A DNA stretch of 7,211 bases from an uncultured Eubacteriales bacterium (GCA_902797195.1 CADBRY010000270.1:1-7211), one strand, 5' to 3'. Shown: positions 1 through 5,495, counted from the first letter of the stretch. The notes: generated by a model from the letters alone, not told the origin. Numbers and translations are program-made.

Positions 1-2
1 AC

Positions 3-71
3 ATCGGCTTCACCTATGTTACTATGGATCTTGCAGGATACAGAATGGGAAGCATGAACGAGGGAATATGA
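3..71 (+). CDS. larE: C-terminal end of a probable LarE-type ATP-dependent sacrificial sulfur transferase (partial, 5' end outside window)
   Basis: The third plus-strand frame is open from the window edge and ends at the TGA at 69-71, giving 22 residues. They include GFTYVTMDLAGYRMGSMNE, which resembles the conserved C-terminus of LarE as I remember it (G-F/Y-x-Y/F-V-x-x-D-L-x-G-Y-R-x-G-S-x-N). LarE is a cytoplasmic PP-loop enzyme that adenylates a pyridinium dicarboxylate precursor and donates its own cysteine sulfur to build the nickel-pincer cofactor of lactate racemase. The stop overlaps the start of the next gene in an ATGA arrangement, so the two are probably co-transcribed and translationally coupled. 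Only this short tail is visible, so the assignment rests on one motif; no catalytic residue can be checked here. Confidence 0.6.
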   Translation: MGFTYVTMDLAGYRMGSMNEGI

Positions 72-1327
72 GCAGCACTCTGGAGACTATCAAGAAATAC
101 ATACGAAAATACCTGATAAAACACGGGAAACAAAGGGTCTTCGTCCGTAAGGTCCATGTTGCGGAAAAAAAGTGGCTGTACAAACGCCGCAGCCGCAATG
201 TGGAAATGGATGATAAGACCGTTGTTTTTGAGACCTTTATGGGAAGACAGTACGGCTGCAATCCCAGAGCCATCTACGAATACATGCTCAGTGATCCCAG
301 ATTCAAGGATTTTAAGTATATCTGGATATTCAACGATCCAAAATCAAAGACCGACCTTTTTCCCCAGCTTGAAGGTGTGGAGACACTTTCCAAGGAAGAC
401 CGGGCATACTATGGGAAAATGGCATCAGCCAAGTATGTTATAACAAACTCCAACCTTGACTACGGAGTCACCCCGGGAGAAGGACAGGTTTTCCTTCAGA
501 CCTGGCACGGAACGCCCCTTAAGCGTCTGCGCTGCGATATTGCGGCTGAACACGGAAACGCCATCAATTCAATCGATGAGATCCACAGCAAGAACAACCT
601 GGATGTGGTTCGTTACGACTATTTTCTGTCACCATCCCCATTTGCCACGGACAAGTTCCGGACCGCCTTTAATCTGGAGGCCCTTGGAAAGGCAACCATT
701 CTGACTGAGACAGGCTATCCCAGAAACGACATCCTCTTCAACTACAGGGAAGAAGATGTTGTAAAACTTAAGGAAGAGCTGGGTATCCCCGCTGACAAGA
801 AAGTCATCCTGTATGCTCCCACCTTCAGAGACAACAAACACGACGGCAAAGACTATGTTTACGACCTTAGAATGGACATGGATCTGATGAAGAGAGAGCT
901 TGGGGATGAATATGTGATGCTCTTCAGAGTCCATTACTTTGTGGCGGACAACTTTGACTTCACCAAATATAAGGGCTTCGTCTACAATGTCACTGCACTG
1001 GATGACATATCACAGCTGTACATCATCTCAGATCTGCTCATCACTGATTACTCCAGCGTATTCTTTGACTTTGCAAACCTGCGCCGTCCCATAGTTTTCT
1101 ATATGTATGACAAAGAAGACTATGCCGACGACATAAGAGGTTTCTACATCGATCTTGAAGAGCTGCCCGGACCCATAGTGACAGAAGAAAAAGATCTGAT
1201 CTCAGAAATAAAGAACATCGATCCCGATAAATGGACCGATAAATTTAACGAATTCAATAAAAAATACAACCCTTACGAGGATGGAAACTCCAGCAAGAGG
1301 GTGGTGGAACTGCTCTTTGGCAAGTAG
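68..1327 (+). CDS. CDP-glycerol glycerophosphotransferase family protein (TagB/TagF-like, teichoic acid type)
   Basis: A 419-residue protein of the glycerophosphotransferase family (PF04464 type), which moves glycerol-phosphate (or a related polyol-phosphate) from a CDP donor onto a surface polymer at the cytoplasmic face of the membrane. Visible family marks are TWHGTPLKRL at 145-154 (catalytic-type His148), YPRND at 217-221, ILYAPTFRDN at 247-256, FRVHYF at 286-291 (second conserved His289) and ITDYSSVFFDF at 325-335, the CDP-binding region. The first 45 residues are basic and amphipathic and may attach to the membrane peripherally. The length fits a single catalytic unit rather than a large TagF with extra N-terminal domains. 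The ATG overlaps the stop of the upstream larE-like gene, with GAGGG at 60-64 only 3 nt before it, so coupling probably supports initiation. Whether it primes (TagB-like) or polymerises (TagF-like), and which polyol it uses, cannot be told from sequence. Confidence 0.9.
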   Translation: MSSTLETIKKYIRKYLIKHGKQRVFVRKVHVAEKKWLYKRRSRNVEMDDKTVVFETFMGRQYGCNPRAIYEYMLSDPRFKDFKYIWIFNDPKSKTDLFPQLEGVETLSKEDRAYYGKMASAKYVITNSNLDYGVTPGEGQVFLQTWHGTPLKRLRCDIAAEHGNAINSIDEIHSKNNLDVVRYDYFLSPSPFATDKFRTAFNLEALGKATILTETGYPRNDILFNYREEDVVKLKEELGIPADKKVILYAPTFRDNKHDGKDYVYDLRMDMDLMKRELGDEYVMLFRVHYFVADNFDFTKYKGFVYNVTALDDISQLYIISDLLITDYSSVFFDFANLRRPIVFYMYDKEDYADDIRGFYIDLEELPGPIVTEEKDLISEIKNIDPDKWTDKFNEFNKKYNPYEDGNSSKRVVELLFGK

Positions 1328-1348
1328 TCAGCTTTAACACATATATAT

Positions 1349-1354
1349 TATAAT
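1349..1354 (+). promoter_or_regulatory. Perfect -10 hexamer immediately upstream of the DUF2185-like gene
   Basis: TATAAT at 1349-1354 sits in an AT-rich stretch between the glycerophosphotransferase stop and the ATG at 1364. Transcription would start near 1361-1362, leaving a leader of about 2-3 nt. I see no acceptable -35 at 16-18 bp; the nearest TTGGCA (1317-1322) is 26 bp away. It may be a weak promoter or a chance match in AT-rich DNA. Confidence 0.4.
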
Positions 1355-1363
1355 ATTAGTACC

Positions 1364-1771
1364 ATGAAAACAGCGATCGTAACAGAAAAAGCATTAAAGA
1401 AAGGGCAGATAGGTTTTGCCTATCGTGCAGGAAGTCGTGAAGGAAAAGATTCCGGTTGGCGATTTCTTTTTGATGACAGCGAAGATCCTCTGGACACCTC
1501 CAATCCTGACAAGGTGTACATATGCGAGATGGATCGTCTTAAAAAGTATTTTCCATCCCTTGAATACCTTCCCCGAAAAGGGGTCTTCAAACGCATGGGA
1601 GTCCAATGGATCGAAAAAGAAACTGTCCCAACAAATTGTCAACTTCCACGGAAAACAAAGATGAATGATGGAATGATGGGATGGTTCCTTACCAGCGATC
1701 CCGAGGATATGCGCCAGCTTAAAAAGCAAGGGCTGAAAGACTGGGAACTTTTGCTTCCACAAAGAGGATAG
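1364..1771 (+). CDS. DUF2185 / Imm33-like small protein
   Basis: A 135-residue cytoplasmic protein with no signal peptide or membrane span. Residues 4-78 fit the DUF2185 (Imm33-like) pattern as I recall it: an I-V-x-x-K-x-L start, then IGFAYR at 16-21, DSGWRF at 29-34 followed by an acidic run (36-45), and a VYICEMDRLKKYFPSLEYL segment that matches the family's position for 'day-to-day' hydrophobic strands. The family is found as stand-alone proteins and was proposed from genome context as an immunity protein of polymorphic toxin systems; its biochemical role is not established. Residues 80-135 are a less typical tail with a WFLTSDPEDMRQL segment. The frame upstream is closed by the previous gene's stop (1325-1327) and has no other start codon, so ATG 1364 is fixed, yet no Shine-Dalgarno sequence precedes it. 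No toxin gene is visible nearby. Confidence 0.65.
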   Translation: MKTAIVTEKALKKGQIGFAYRAGSREGKDSGWRFLFDDSEDPLDTSNPDKVYICEMDRLKKYFPSLEYLPRKGVFKRMGVQWIEKETVPTNCQLPRKTKMNDGMMGWFLTSDPEDMRQLKKQGLKDWELLLPQRG

Positions 1772-1783
1772 GAGTATAATATC

Positions 1784-1788
1784 AGGTG
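1784..1788 (+). promoter_or_regulatory. Ribosome binding site for the 58-residue membrane protein
   Basis: AGGTG, seven bases before the ATG at 1796, is a reasonable Shine-Dalgarno match. It supports the small open reading frame as a translated gene and contrasts with the gene just upstream, which lacks one. Confidence 0.6.
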
Positions 1789-1795
1789 AAGAATT

Positions 1796-1972
1796 ATGGA
1801 CAGTATAATCGTAGCAGTGATAATGATAATTATGATCATATCATTTATAACAGGAGCAGTGATCGCACACAAGAAAGGTAATGCCGGGTTTGCAGCTTCT
1901 GTAAAATACGACGAAAGATTACAGGGCAAGGATTCTGAAGAAGAGAATAGTGAGCAGGGAGAAGAATGGTAA
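1796..1972 (+). CDS. Small single-span membrane protein, 58 residues, unknown function
   Basis: Starting at ATG 1796 the frame reads 58 codons to TAA at 1970-1972. Residues 3-25 form a very hydrophobic helix (IIVAVIMIIMIISFITGAVIA). A short basic patch HKKG (26-29) follows, then a hydrophilic tail ending in an acidic cluster (EEENSEQGEEW). The basic residues after the helix suggest N-out, C-in topology. A ribosome binding site lies at the usual distance and the gene begins 24 bp after the DUF2185-like gene, so the two are probably co-transcribed. I do not recognise a family. It could be a membrane partner or regulator of the preceding protein, but that is inference from adjacency only. Confidence 0.65.
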   Translation: MDSIIVAVIMIIMIISFITGAVIAHKKGNAGFAASVKYDERLQGKDSEEENSEQGEEW

Positions 1973-2004
1973 CTCTTCCGATAATCATAATTTTGGGAAG
2001 AGTT
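1971..2004 (+). other. Stem-loop overlapping the stop codon of the small membrane protein
   Basis: AACTCTTCC (1971-1979) and GGAAGAGTT (1996-2004) form a perfect 9-bp inverted repeat with a 16-nt AT-rich loop. The stem begins inside the TAA stop codon. There is no T-tract after it, so it is more likely an RNA 3'-end stabilising or processing structure than a complete intrinsic terminator. Confidence 0.45.
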
Positions 2005-2235
2005 GTGTCGAATAAGGCCGAGGGAGGCTGCTTTTAGTGATTCCAAGGCCTCCCGGGCTCTTAGCAATATCCCCCTGATATAATAATTATTGTAGTTTTA
2101 ATTAAATAAATATTATATGAATAGTTAGACCCCGTGATAAATAATATTATCCGGGGTCTTTTCCAAGCAGAAATTGGTTTACGGGAGTTATTCTGCATGG
2201 TATGCAATTTAGTATATCAGTATGACTGTTCTTCT
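1973..2235. other. Intergenic region between convergent gene groups
   Basis: No convincing gene is seen in these 263 bases. They hold the 1971-2004 hairpin, a second GC-rich inverted repeat GGGAGGC (2022-2028) / GCCTCCC (2048-2054) with a 19-nt loop, an AT-rich stretch at about 2076-2120, and the terminator at 2127-2162. Closer to the LysM gene are weaker nested repeats: GCAGAA/TTCTGC (2167-2172 / 2191-2196), AAATTG/CAATTT (2171-2176 / 2205-2210) and TGCAT/ATGCA (2194-2198 / 2202-2206). One of these may help end the minus-strand LysM transcript, though none is followed by a T-tract on that strand. Confidence 0.5.
2127..2162 (+). terminator. Intrinsic terminator of the plus-strand genes
   Basis: AGACCCCG (2127-2134) pairs with CGGGGTCT (2152-2159). 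Beyond a single bulged T, GATAA (2136-2140) pairs with TTATC (2147-2151), closing on a six-base AT loop. The right arm runs into TTTT (2159-2162), a short T-tract. It is oriented to stop transcripts from the 1364-1972 gene pair. Reading from the LysM gene on the other strand it would form the same hairpin but without a U-rich tail, so termination in that direction should be weaker. Confidence 0.75.
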
Positions 2236-2547
2236 CTACAGATCCGTGGGTATGGTCAGAACCATACCTGGCTGAAGGTCCTCTGCTTTAATATCGTTGA
2301 CCTTTGATATGACGAAGATCGCCTTACGGGCATCTGTGGCCTCGTCTCTATACTCATCGGCTATGGACCAAAGCGTATCACCGGCGCATACTGTGTAGGT
2401 CGTATATTCATCTACGGTCGTGGCTGTAGATCTTGCAGTGCCTGTCACAAAGCTCAGACCTCCGACTATGAGCAACATTACTATTACTATAAAAGCTGTG
2501 AACCTGAATCTTGACTTTATTCTATACCTGCGTATTCCTGCATTCAT
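2236..2547 (-). CDS. yneA: YneA-like SOS-induced cell division suppressor (membrane anchor plus LysM domain)
   Basis: A 103-residue protein with a basic start (RRYRIKSRFR, 6-15), one membrane helix at about 16-36 and a LysM domain at about 50-100 (YTVCAGDTLWSIADEY ... LQPGMVLTIP). The size and order match Bacillus YneA (about 105 residues), which is made after DNA damage, sits on the outer side of the membrane, binds peptidoglycan and delays septation. The decisive support is upstream: two perfect GAACATTTGTTC LexA-type boxes, one inside the promoter. AAAGGAG at 2558-2564 lies 10 nt before the ATG. In Bacillus yneA is divergent from lexA; here it follows a VTT membrane protein gene on the same strand and lexA is not in view. 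A generic LysM protein is the alternative, but the SOS boxes make the YneA role much more likely. Confidence 0.82.
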   Translation of the reverse strand: MNAGIRRYRIKSRFRFTAFIVIVMLLIVGGLSFVTGTARSTATTVDEYTTYTVCAGDTLWSIADEYRDEATDARKAIFVISKVNDIKAEDLQPGMVLTIPTDL

Positions 2548-2575
2548 CTCTGTTCCGCTCCTTTCTCCCCTTTGT

Positions 2576-2587
2576 GAACATTTGTTC
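2576..2587 (-). promoter_or_regulatory. LexA (SOS) box 1, downstream of the transcription start
   Basis: GAACATTTGTTC has 5-bp inverted arms GAACA/TGTTC and matches the Gram-positive LexA/DinR consensus GAAC-N4-GTTC. It falls roughly 7-18 bp after the predicted start of the yneA-like transcript, where bound repressor could block early elongation or help the other box cooperatively. Confidence 0.85.
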
Positions 2588-2600
2588 TTTTCTTGAGAAT

Positions 2601-2629
2601 AGAGTAACAGAACATTTGTTCTTTGTCAA
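2601..2629 (-). promoter_or_regulatory. Sigma-A-type promoter of the yneA-like gene
   Basis: On the minus strand a perfect -35 TTGACA (2629-2624) is followed by exactly 17 bp and a weaker -10, TACTCT (2606-2601). A perfect LexA box fills most of the spacer, the classic arrangement for strong repression until SOS induction. The start point would fall near 2594, giving a leader of about 45 nt. Confidence 0.75.
2610..2621 (-). promoter_or_regulatory. LexA (SOS) box 2, within the promoter spacer
   Basis: A second GAACATTTGTTC, identical to the other box and extended to AGAACATTTGTTCT at 2609-2622. It lies between the -35 and -10 hexamers. The two boxes are offset by 34 bp, close to three helical turns, so two LexA dimers could sit on nearly the same face of the DNA. 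Confidence 0.88.
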
Positions 2630-2633
2630 GAAC

Positions 2634-2681
2634 TTTCTTTCGGTTTTTTTCACATTACATTTCTTTCGTTTTTTTTTCACA
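2634..2681 (-). repeat. Two imperfect direct repeats with A-tracts upstream of the yneA promoter
   Basis: TTTCTTTCGG-T7-CACA (2634-2654) and TTTCTTTCG-T9-CACA (2660-2681) are near-identical units of 21-22 bp about 26 bp apart on the plus strand. Read on the minus strand they place A-tracts roughly 50-56 and 75-83 bp upstream of the transcription start, where UP-element-like or bent DNA can stimulate a promoter. They occupy most of the gap between the VTT gene and the -35 box. Confidence 0.5.
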
Positions 2682-2684
2682 GCC

Positions 2685-2697
2685 CCCTGATTCAGGG
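2685..2697. other. Short perfect palindrome just after the VTT gene stop
   Basis: CCCTGA-T-TCAGGG is a 6-bp inverted repeat around a single base, three bases from the VTT stop codon. On the minus strand it is followed by an A-rich rather than U-rich run, so it is not a standard intrinsic terminator for the VTT transcript. Read-through into the yneA-like gene is therefore possible. Confidence 0.35.
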
Positions 2698-2699
2698 TT

Positions 2700-3494
2700 T
2701 TACATCATCTTTGAGAGTTTGACATAGATGCCGTCAAGAAAATCAGTGACCTTGCTTCTGAAGAATATTCCCAGAACAAACATCACTATAAAACACGAGG
2801 CTATTATGGCGGCGCTTGTATATCCACCTATGTGCACCTGCTGCCCCATCAGAAGTGATCCTATCATACCGGGCATCCGCCCCACCATGGAGAGAATAAG
2901 AAATGGTTTTATTTTCATTTCTGACAGACCCGCTGCATAGGTACAGAGATCCTTTGGTATCCCGGGTATCAGATAGATGAGAAAAACGATGGCTACACCC
3001 TTCTTGCTGTTTATCTTGTGAAGCATATCGTTGATCTTGGCCTCTCCGAAGATCATATGCATAGCATCCCTGCCCAGGATCCTGGCAAGATAATAAGTAA
3101 TGATGGTGCCAATGAAGGCTCCCGTTGCGGCTATCATAAAACCTATCCAGAAATGAAATATATAACCCGCCGCAAACTGCATGGTCTGTCCCGGGATTAT
3201 ACATATCACTATCTGCAGGATCTGCAGGCCGAAGTAGATCAGCATGCTTTGATGCCGGTACTGCATGAAGAAGTTTTCGATATCCTTAAGGGATGAGAAT
3301 TCCTGGAGAAAATCTATTTGAAAAAAGAAAATGTATGCCGGTATGGCCACGACTATTATCAACAGCAGACACAGCTTAAGAGCGGCGGATATTTTCTTGA
3401 ACTTCTTCCGGCGCGCTTCTTTTTCAGAGCGGGAATTGCTGTCCCGATCTTTCTCTATAGAATTATTACCAATATTGTTCTCAGGTTCTTTCAT
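2700..3494 (-). CDS. VTT domain (TVP38/TMEM64 family, DedA-like) integral membrane protein
   Basis: A 264-residue polytopic protein. Residues 1-38 are a hydrophilic, highly charged cytoplasmic head (KEARRKKFKK). Likely membrane segments lie at about 39-58, 83-105, 112-137, 167-190, 196-218 and 226-245. Family marks are IIPGQTMQFAAGYIF (99-113), the GAFIGTIITYYLARILGRD loop (125-143) and LIPGIPKDLCTYAAGLSEM (175-193), the paired re-entrant-loop motifs of VTT/SNARE-associated proteins. Bacterial DedA relatives are linked to membrane lipid (undecaprenyl phosphate or phospholipid) translocation and envelope homeostasis; the substrate of this TVP38 branch is not established. The ATG is 3 nt after the stop of the PLP enzyme gene, with no strong ribosome binding site, so translation is probably coupled to that gene. 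Confidence 0.87.
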   Translation of the reverse strand: MKEPENNIGNNSIEKDRDSNSRSEKEARRKKFKKISAALKLCLLLIIVVAIPAYIFFFQIDFLQEFSSLKDIENFFMQYRHQSMLIYFGLQILQIVICIIPGQTMQFAAGYIFHFWIGFMIAATGAFIGTIITYYLARILGRDAMHMIFGEAKINDMLHKINSKKGVAIVFLIYLIPGIPKDLCTYAAGLSEMKIKPFLILSMVGRMPGMIGSLLMGQQVHIGGYTSAAIIASCFIVMFVLGIFFRSKVTDFLDGIYVKLSKMM

Positions 3495-3497
3495 AAG

Positions 3498-4790
3498 CTA
3501 AAACTTCAGCAGCCCCCGTTCATTCATTGCCTGCAGCGCCTTGATAACGCCCATTTTTGAGTGTTCGTAAGTCAATCCTCCCTGAAAATAGACGGCGTAA
3601 GGCTCTCTAATGGGCGCGTCCGCGGAAAGCTCAATGGATGAGCCTTGAATAAATGCTCCCGCTGCCATTATTACCTGATCCTCGTATCCGGGCATATCCC
3701 AGGGTTCAGGCATAACGTTCGATTCCACGGGAGCCGCCGCCTGGACACCTTGACAGAAGGCCACAACAGCCTCTTCTGAGCCCAGTTTTACAGCCTGTAT
3801 GATATCGCTTCTCACCTCTTCAGGACCGGGACACACATCATAGCCCAGTCTTCTGAAGGCTTCTGCACAGAGAACTGCGCCTTTGACCGCGCCGTTTACA
3901 GTCTTTGGAGCAAGGAACAGCCCCATCATCATGGATCTGGTCTGTCCGAATGTAAGGCCGCATTCCCCGCCGATTCCCGGTGAGGTCATGCGGTATGATA
4001 CTTTTTCTATAAGATCCCGGCGCCCGGCAACATATCCTCCGCTTAAGGCGAGCCCCCCTCCCGGATTCTTTATGAGGGACCCTGCCATAATATCCACGCC
4101 AACGTCGGTAGGCTCTTTTATATGCAGGAACTCCCCGTAGCAGTTGTCCGTCATGCAGATTATCTTTGGATCGATTGCCTTTACAAAACGCACCCATTCT
4201 TCTATCTGCTCTATGGTGATTGCCTTTCTCCAGGCATATCCCGTTGCCCTTTGCATACAGACCATACGGGTATCCGGTCCGATAGCCTCTTTGAGAGCTG
4301 CAAAATCAACGGATCCGTCCTCTTTAAGCTCCACCTGTTTATACTTTATACCGAATTCCTTTAAGGAGCCCTTCCCTTCTCCTCTTATACCTATCACTTC
4401 TTCCAGAGTGTCATATGGGCCTCCGGTGCAGTAGATCATCTCATCTCCGGGGCGCAGAACGCCTGCAAGAGCAAGGGTAAGGGCGTGGGTGCCGTTTACT
4501 ATTATGGGGCGCACGAGAGAAGCTTCAGTGCCGAAAATATCCGCATAAAGTCTCTCTATGGCATCCCTTCCAGGATCGTCGTAGCCGTATCCCGTCTTCC
4601 AGGAAAAATGAAGGTCTCTAATATTGTTCTCCTGGAAGGCATCCAGCACTTTGTACTGGTTATAAGTCATTATATCGTCAAGCTGGGCGAATCTGACCGA
4701 AAGATCCATCTCGCACTTCGCAACAAGATTCAGAACATCCTGAGATATAGCCATATTTTCTATAAGAAATCTGTTTGTGTATTCGTCCAT
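3498..4790 (-). CDS. Methionine gamma-lyase family PLP-dependent protein (formerly 'aluminium resistance protein' family)
   Basis: A 430-residue cytosolic fold-type I PLP enzyme of the family PF06838, full length. Visible features are the substrate/PLP phosphate region VNGTHALTLALAG (98-110), a glycine-rich turn CTGGPYDTLEEVIG (121-134), Asp215 in CMTDNCYGEF (212-221), which would bind the pyridine nitrogen, and the Schiff-base Lys241 in GSLIKNPGGG (237-246). GGYVAGRRDLIEKV (251-264) follows. Members are annotated as methionine gamma-lyase-like or cystathionine beta-lyase-like, and some were named for aluminium tolerance; the true substrate is uncertain. GGAGGAG at 4795-4801 lies 4 nt before the ATG, a strong ribosome binding site. 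It heads a pair with the VTT gene, separated by only 3 nt. This family is commonly found near miaA and lexA in Lachnospiraceae (from memory), which fits the yneA-like gene nearby. Confidence 0.9.
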   Translation of the reverse strand: MDEYTNRFLIENMAISQDVLNLVAKCEMDLSVRFAQLDDIMTYNQYKVLDAFQENNIRDLHFSWKTGYGYDDPGRDAIERLYADIFGTEASLVRPIIVNGTHALTLALAGVLRPGDEMIYCTGGPYDTLEEVIGIRGEGKGSLKEFGIKYKQVELKEDGSVDFAALKEAIGPDTRMVCMQRATGYAWRKAITIEQIEEWVRFVKAIDPKIICMTDNCYGEFLHIKEPTDVGVDIMAGSLIKNPGGGLALSGGYVAGRRDLIEKVSYRMTSPGIGGECGLTFGQTRSMMMGLFLAPKTVNGAVKGAVLCAEAFRRLGYDVCPGPEEVRSDIIQAVKLGSEEAVVAFCQGVQAAAPVESNVMPEPWDMPGYEDQVIMAAGAFIQGSSIELSADAPIREPYAVYFQGGLTYEHSKMGVIKALQAMNERGLLKF

Positions 4791-4794
4791 TTAA

Positions 4795-4801
4795 CTCCTC
4801 C
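4795..4801 (-). promoter_or_regulatory. Strong ribosome binding site of the methionine gamma-lyase family gene
   Basis: GGAGGAG on the minus strand, with TTAA between it and the ATG, fixes the start codon at 4790. It directly abuts the inverted repeat at 4803-4822. Confidence 0.8.
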
Positions 4802-4802
4802 A

Positions 4803-4822
4803 TAACCATCTATGGTTGGTTA
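4803..4822 (-). promoter_or_regulatory. Inverted repeat in the leader of the methionine gamma-lyase family gene
   Basis: AACCAT (4804-4809) and ATGGTT (4812-4817) form a perfect 14-bp dyad. The same left arm can also pair as TAACCA (4803-4808) with TGGTTA (4817-4822). It lies just 5' of the ribosome binding site, so it could be an operator or a weak RNA hairpin limiting access to that site. A possible -10, TAGAAT (4833-4828), lies upstream with a poor -35 (TTAAAA, 16 bp spacing). Confidence 0.35.
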
Positions 4823-4889
4823 TTATTATTCTAAAGTAATATGTTTTGTTTTTAAGCTCTATTTAGTTGTTTTTATGTATTTATACTTC

Positions 4890-4916
4890 TTCGGACCTCC
4901 TTAGCATCTATCCGAA
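4890..4916 (-). other. Hairpin enclosing a perfect but unused Shine-Dalgarno sequence
   Basis: TTCGGA (4890-4895) and TCCGAA (4911-4916) form a 6-bp inverted repeat around the stop codon of the upstream gene. The loop carries AAGGAGG, extended to AAGGAGGT with the stem (4902-4895, minus strand). No ATG, GTG or TTG follows at a usable distance, and the T-tract needed for a terminator is missing. It may be a remnant of a lost downstream gene or an RNA 3'-end structure. Confidence 0.4.
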
Positions 4917-5444
4917 TCTGCCACTTCTTATTCTTTCAAGAGCAGCTATGATTTTCTTTTCTTCTTCTGTTCTTATTCTTGCAGTCTCCTCCAGAGCCTT
5001 GGCGACGCTGTCTTGGACGTCATACTGGGGGATTTCTGATCTTGCTTCCAGATCATCAGCAAAATAGTCAGGACTATATTCACTATCGACAATTTCTGTC
5101 TGACGGCTAGAGTATATCAAAAATCCTTTAACAACCTGATTGGCAATATAATTCGAATATTTTGGGGATGTACGATAAATTCCGTTCTGAAGGTAATTCG
5201 ATGCATATTGTATGATTGCTGCCATCTGTTCGGGTTTTTTAAAATTCACATTGTTGCATATTCGAATGAATACATCGTCTGCAGCACTAAAAAAGAATTT
5301 ACCCTCGTCCGGATATGATATAGAAAAATCAAGCACAGCAGCTCTCAGTTTATCATTATCGCTTTCACTGGAATAATTAATAGCTTCTAATGATTTGTAA
5401 ATGATTTCTGCAAAGTTTTGTTCTTTATTTTTTTTAGTATTCAT
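4908..5444 (-). CDS. Soluble paralogue of the neighbouring membrane protein: shared N-terminal domain plus charged helical tail, unknown function
   Basis: With the ATG at 5444 the product has 178 residues and no signal peptide or membrane span. Residues 7-112 align with the start of the next gene upstream (5496-7196), with roughly 50% identity and one residue of length difference. Shared anchors include AVLD, DEG-x-F-x-F, DDVFI-x-IC, PEQ, YLQN and Q-V/I-V-x-GF. I recognise no named family. Residues 113-142 are an acidic linker; 143-178 (VAKALEETARIRTEEEKKIIAALERIR) look like a single charged helix able to form a coiled coil. I chose this ATG because AAAGG (5455-5459) lies 10 nt before it. An in-frame ATG at 5471 (187 residues) has no ribosome binding site and adds residues absent from the paralogue. 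The gap to the upstream gene is 51 bp with no evident promoter or terminator, so they should form one operon. Confidence 0.75.
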   Translation of the reverse strand: MNTKKNKEQNFAEIIYKSLEAINYSSESDNDKLRAAVLDFSISYPDEGKFFFSAADDVFIRICNNVNFKKPEQMAAIIQYASNYLQNGIYRTSPKYSNYIANQVVKGFLIYSSRQTEIVDSEYSPDYFADDLEARSEIPQYDVQDSVAKALEETARIRTEEEKKIIAALERIRSGRFG

Positions 5445-5495
5445 GATTTTTAGACCTTTAACCATAAACATAACTGACCATTATTATGAAATTCA

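Noticed and set aside
1317..1322. TTGGCA as the -35 partner of TATAAT at 1349
   Set aside because: The spacer would be 26 bp, far outside the 16-18 bp used by sigma-A-type promoters.
1639..2067. A 142-codon minus-strand open frame opposite the DUF2185-like and small membrane genes
   Set aside because: It overlaps both supported plus-strand genes almost completely, looks like low-complexity Ser/Ile translation of their complement, and matches no family I know.
2644..2700. T-tracts and the CCCTGA-T-TCAGGG palindrome as a plus-strand terminator
   Set aside because: No plus-strand gene leads into this region; the palindrome has almost no loop, and on the minus strand it lacks a U-tract.
2743..3204. 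A 153-codon minus-strand frame inside the VTT gene
   Set aside because: It is a shifted frame of a gene with clear family motifs and reads as unstructured His/Arg/Tyr-rich sequence without any domain.
5445..5471. An earlier ATG (5471) for the small paralogue, adding nine residues
   Set aside because: No ribosome binding site precedes it, while AAAGG is well spaced before ATG 5444, and the paralogue has no counterpart of the extra residues.
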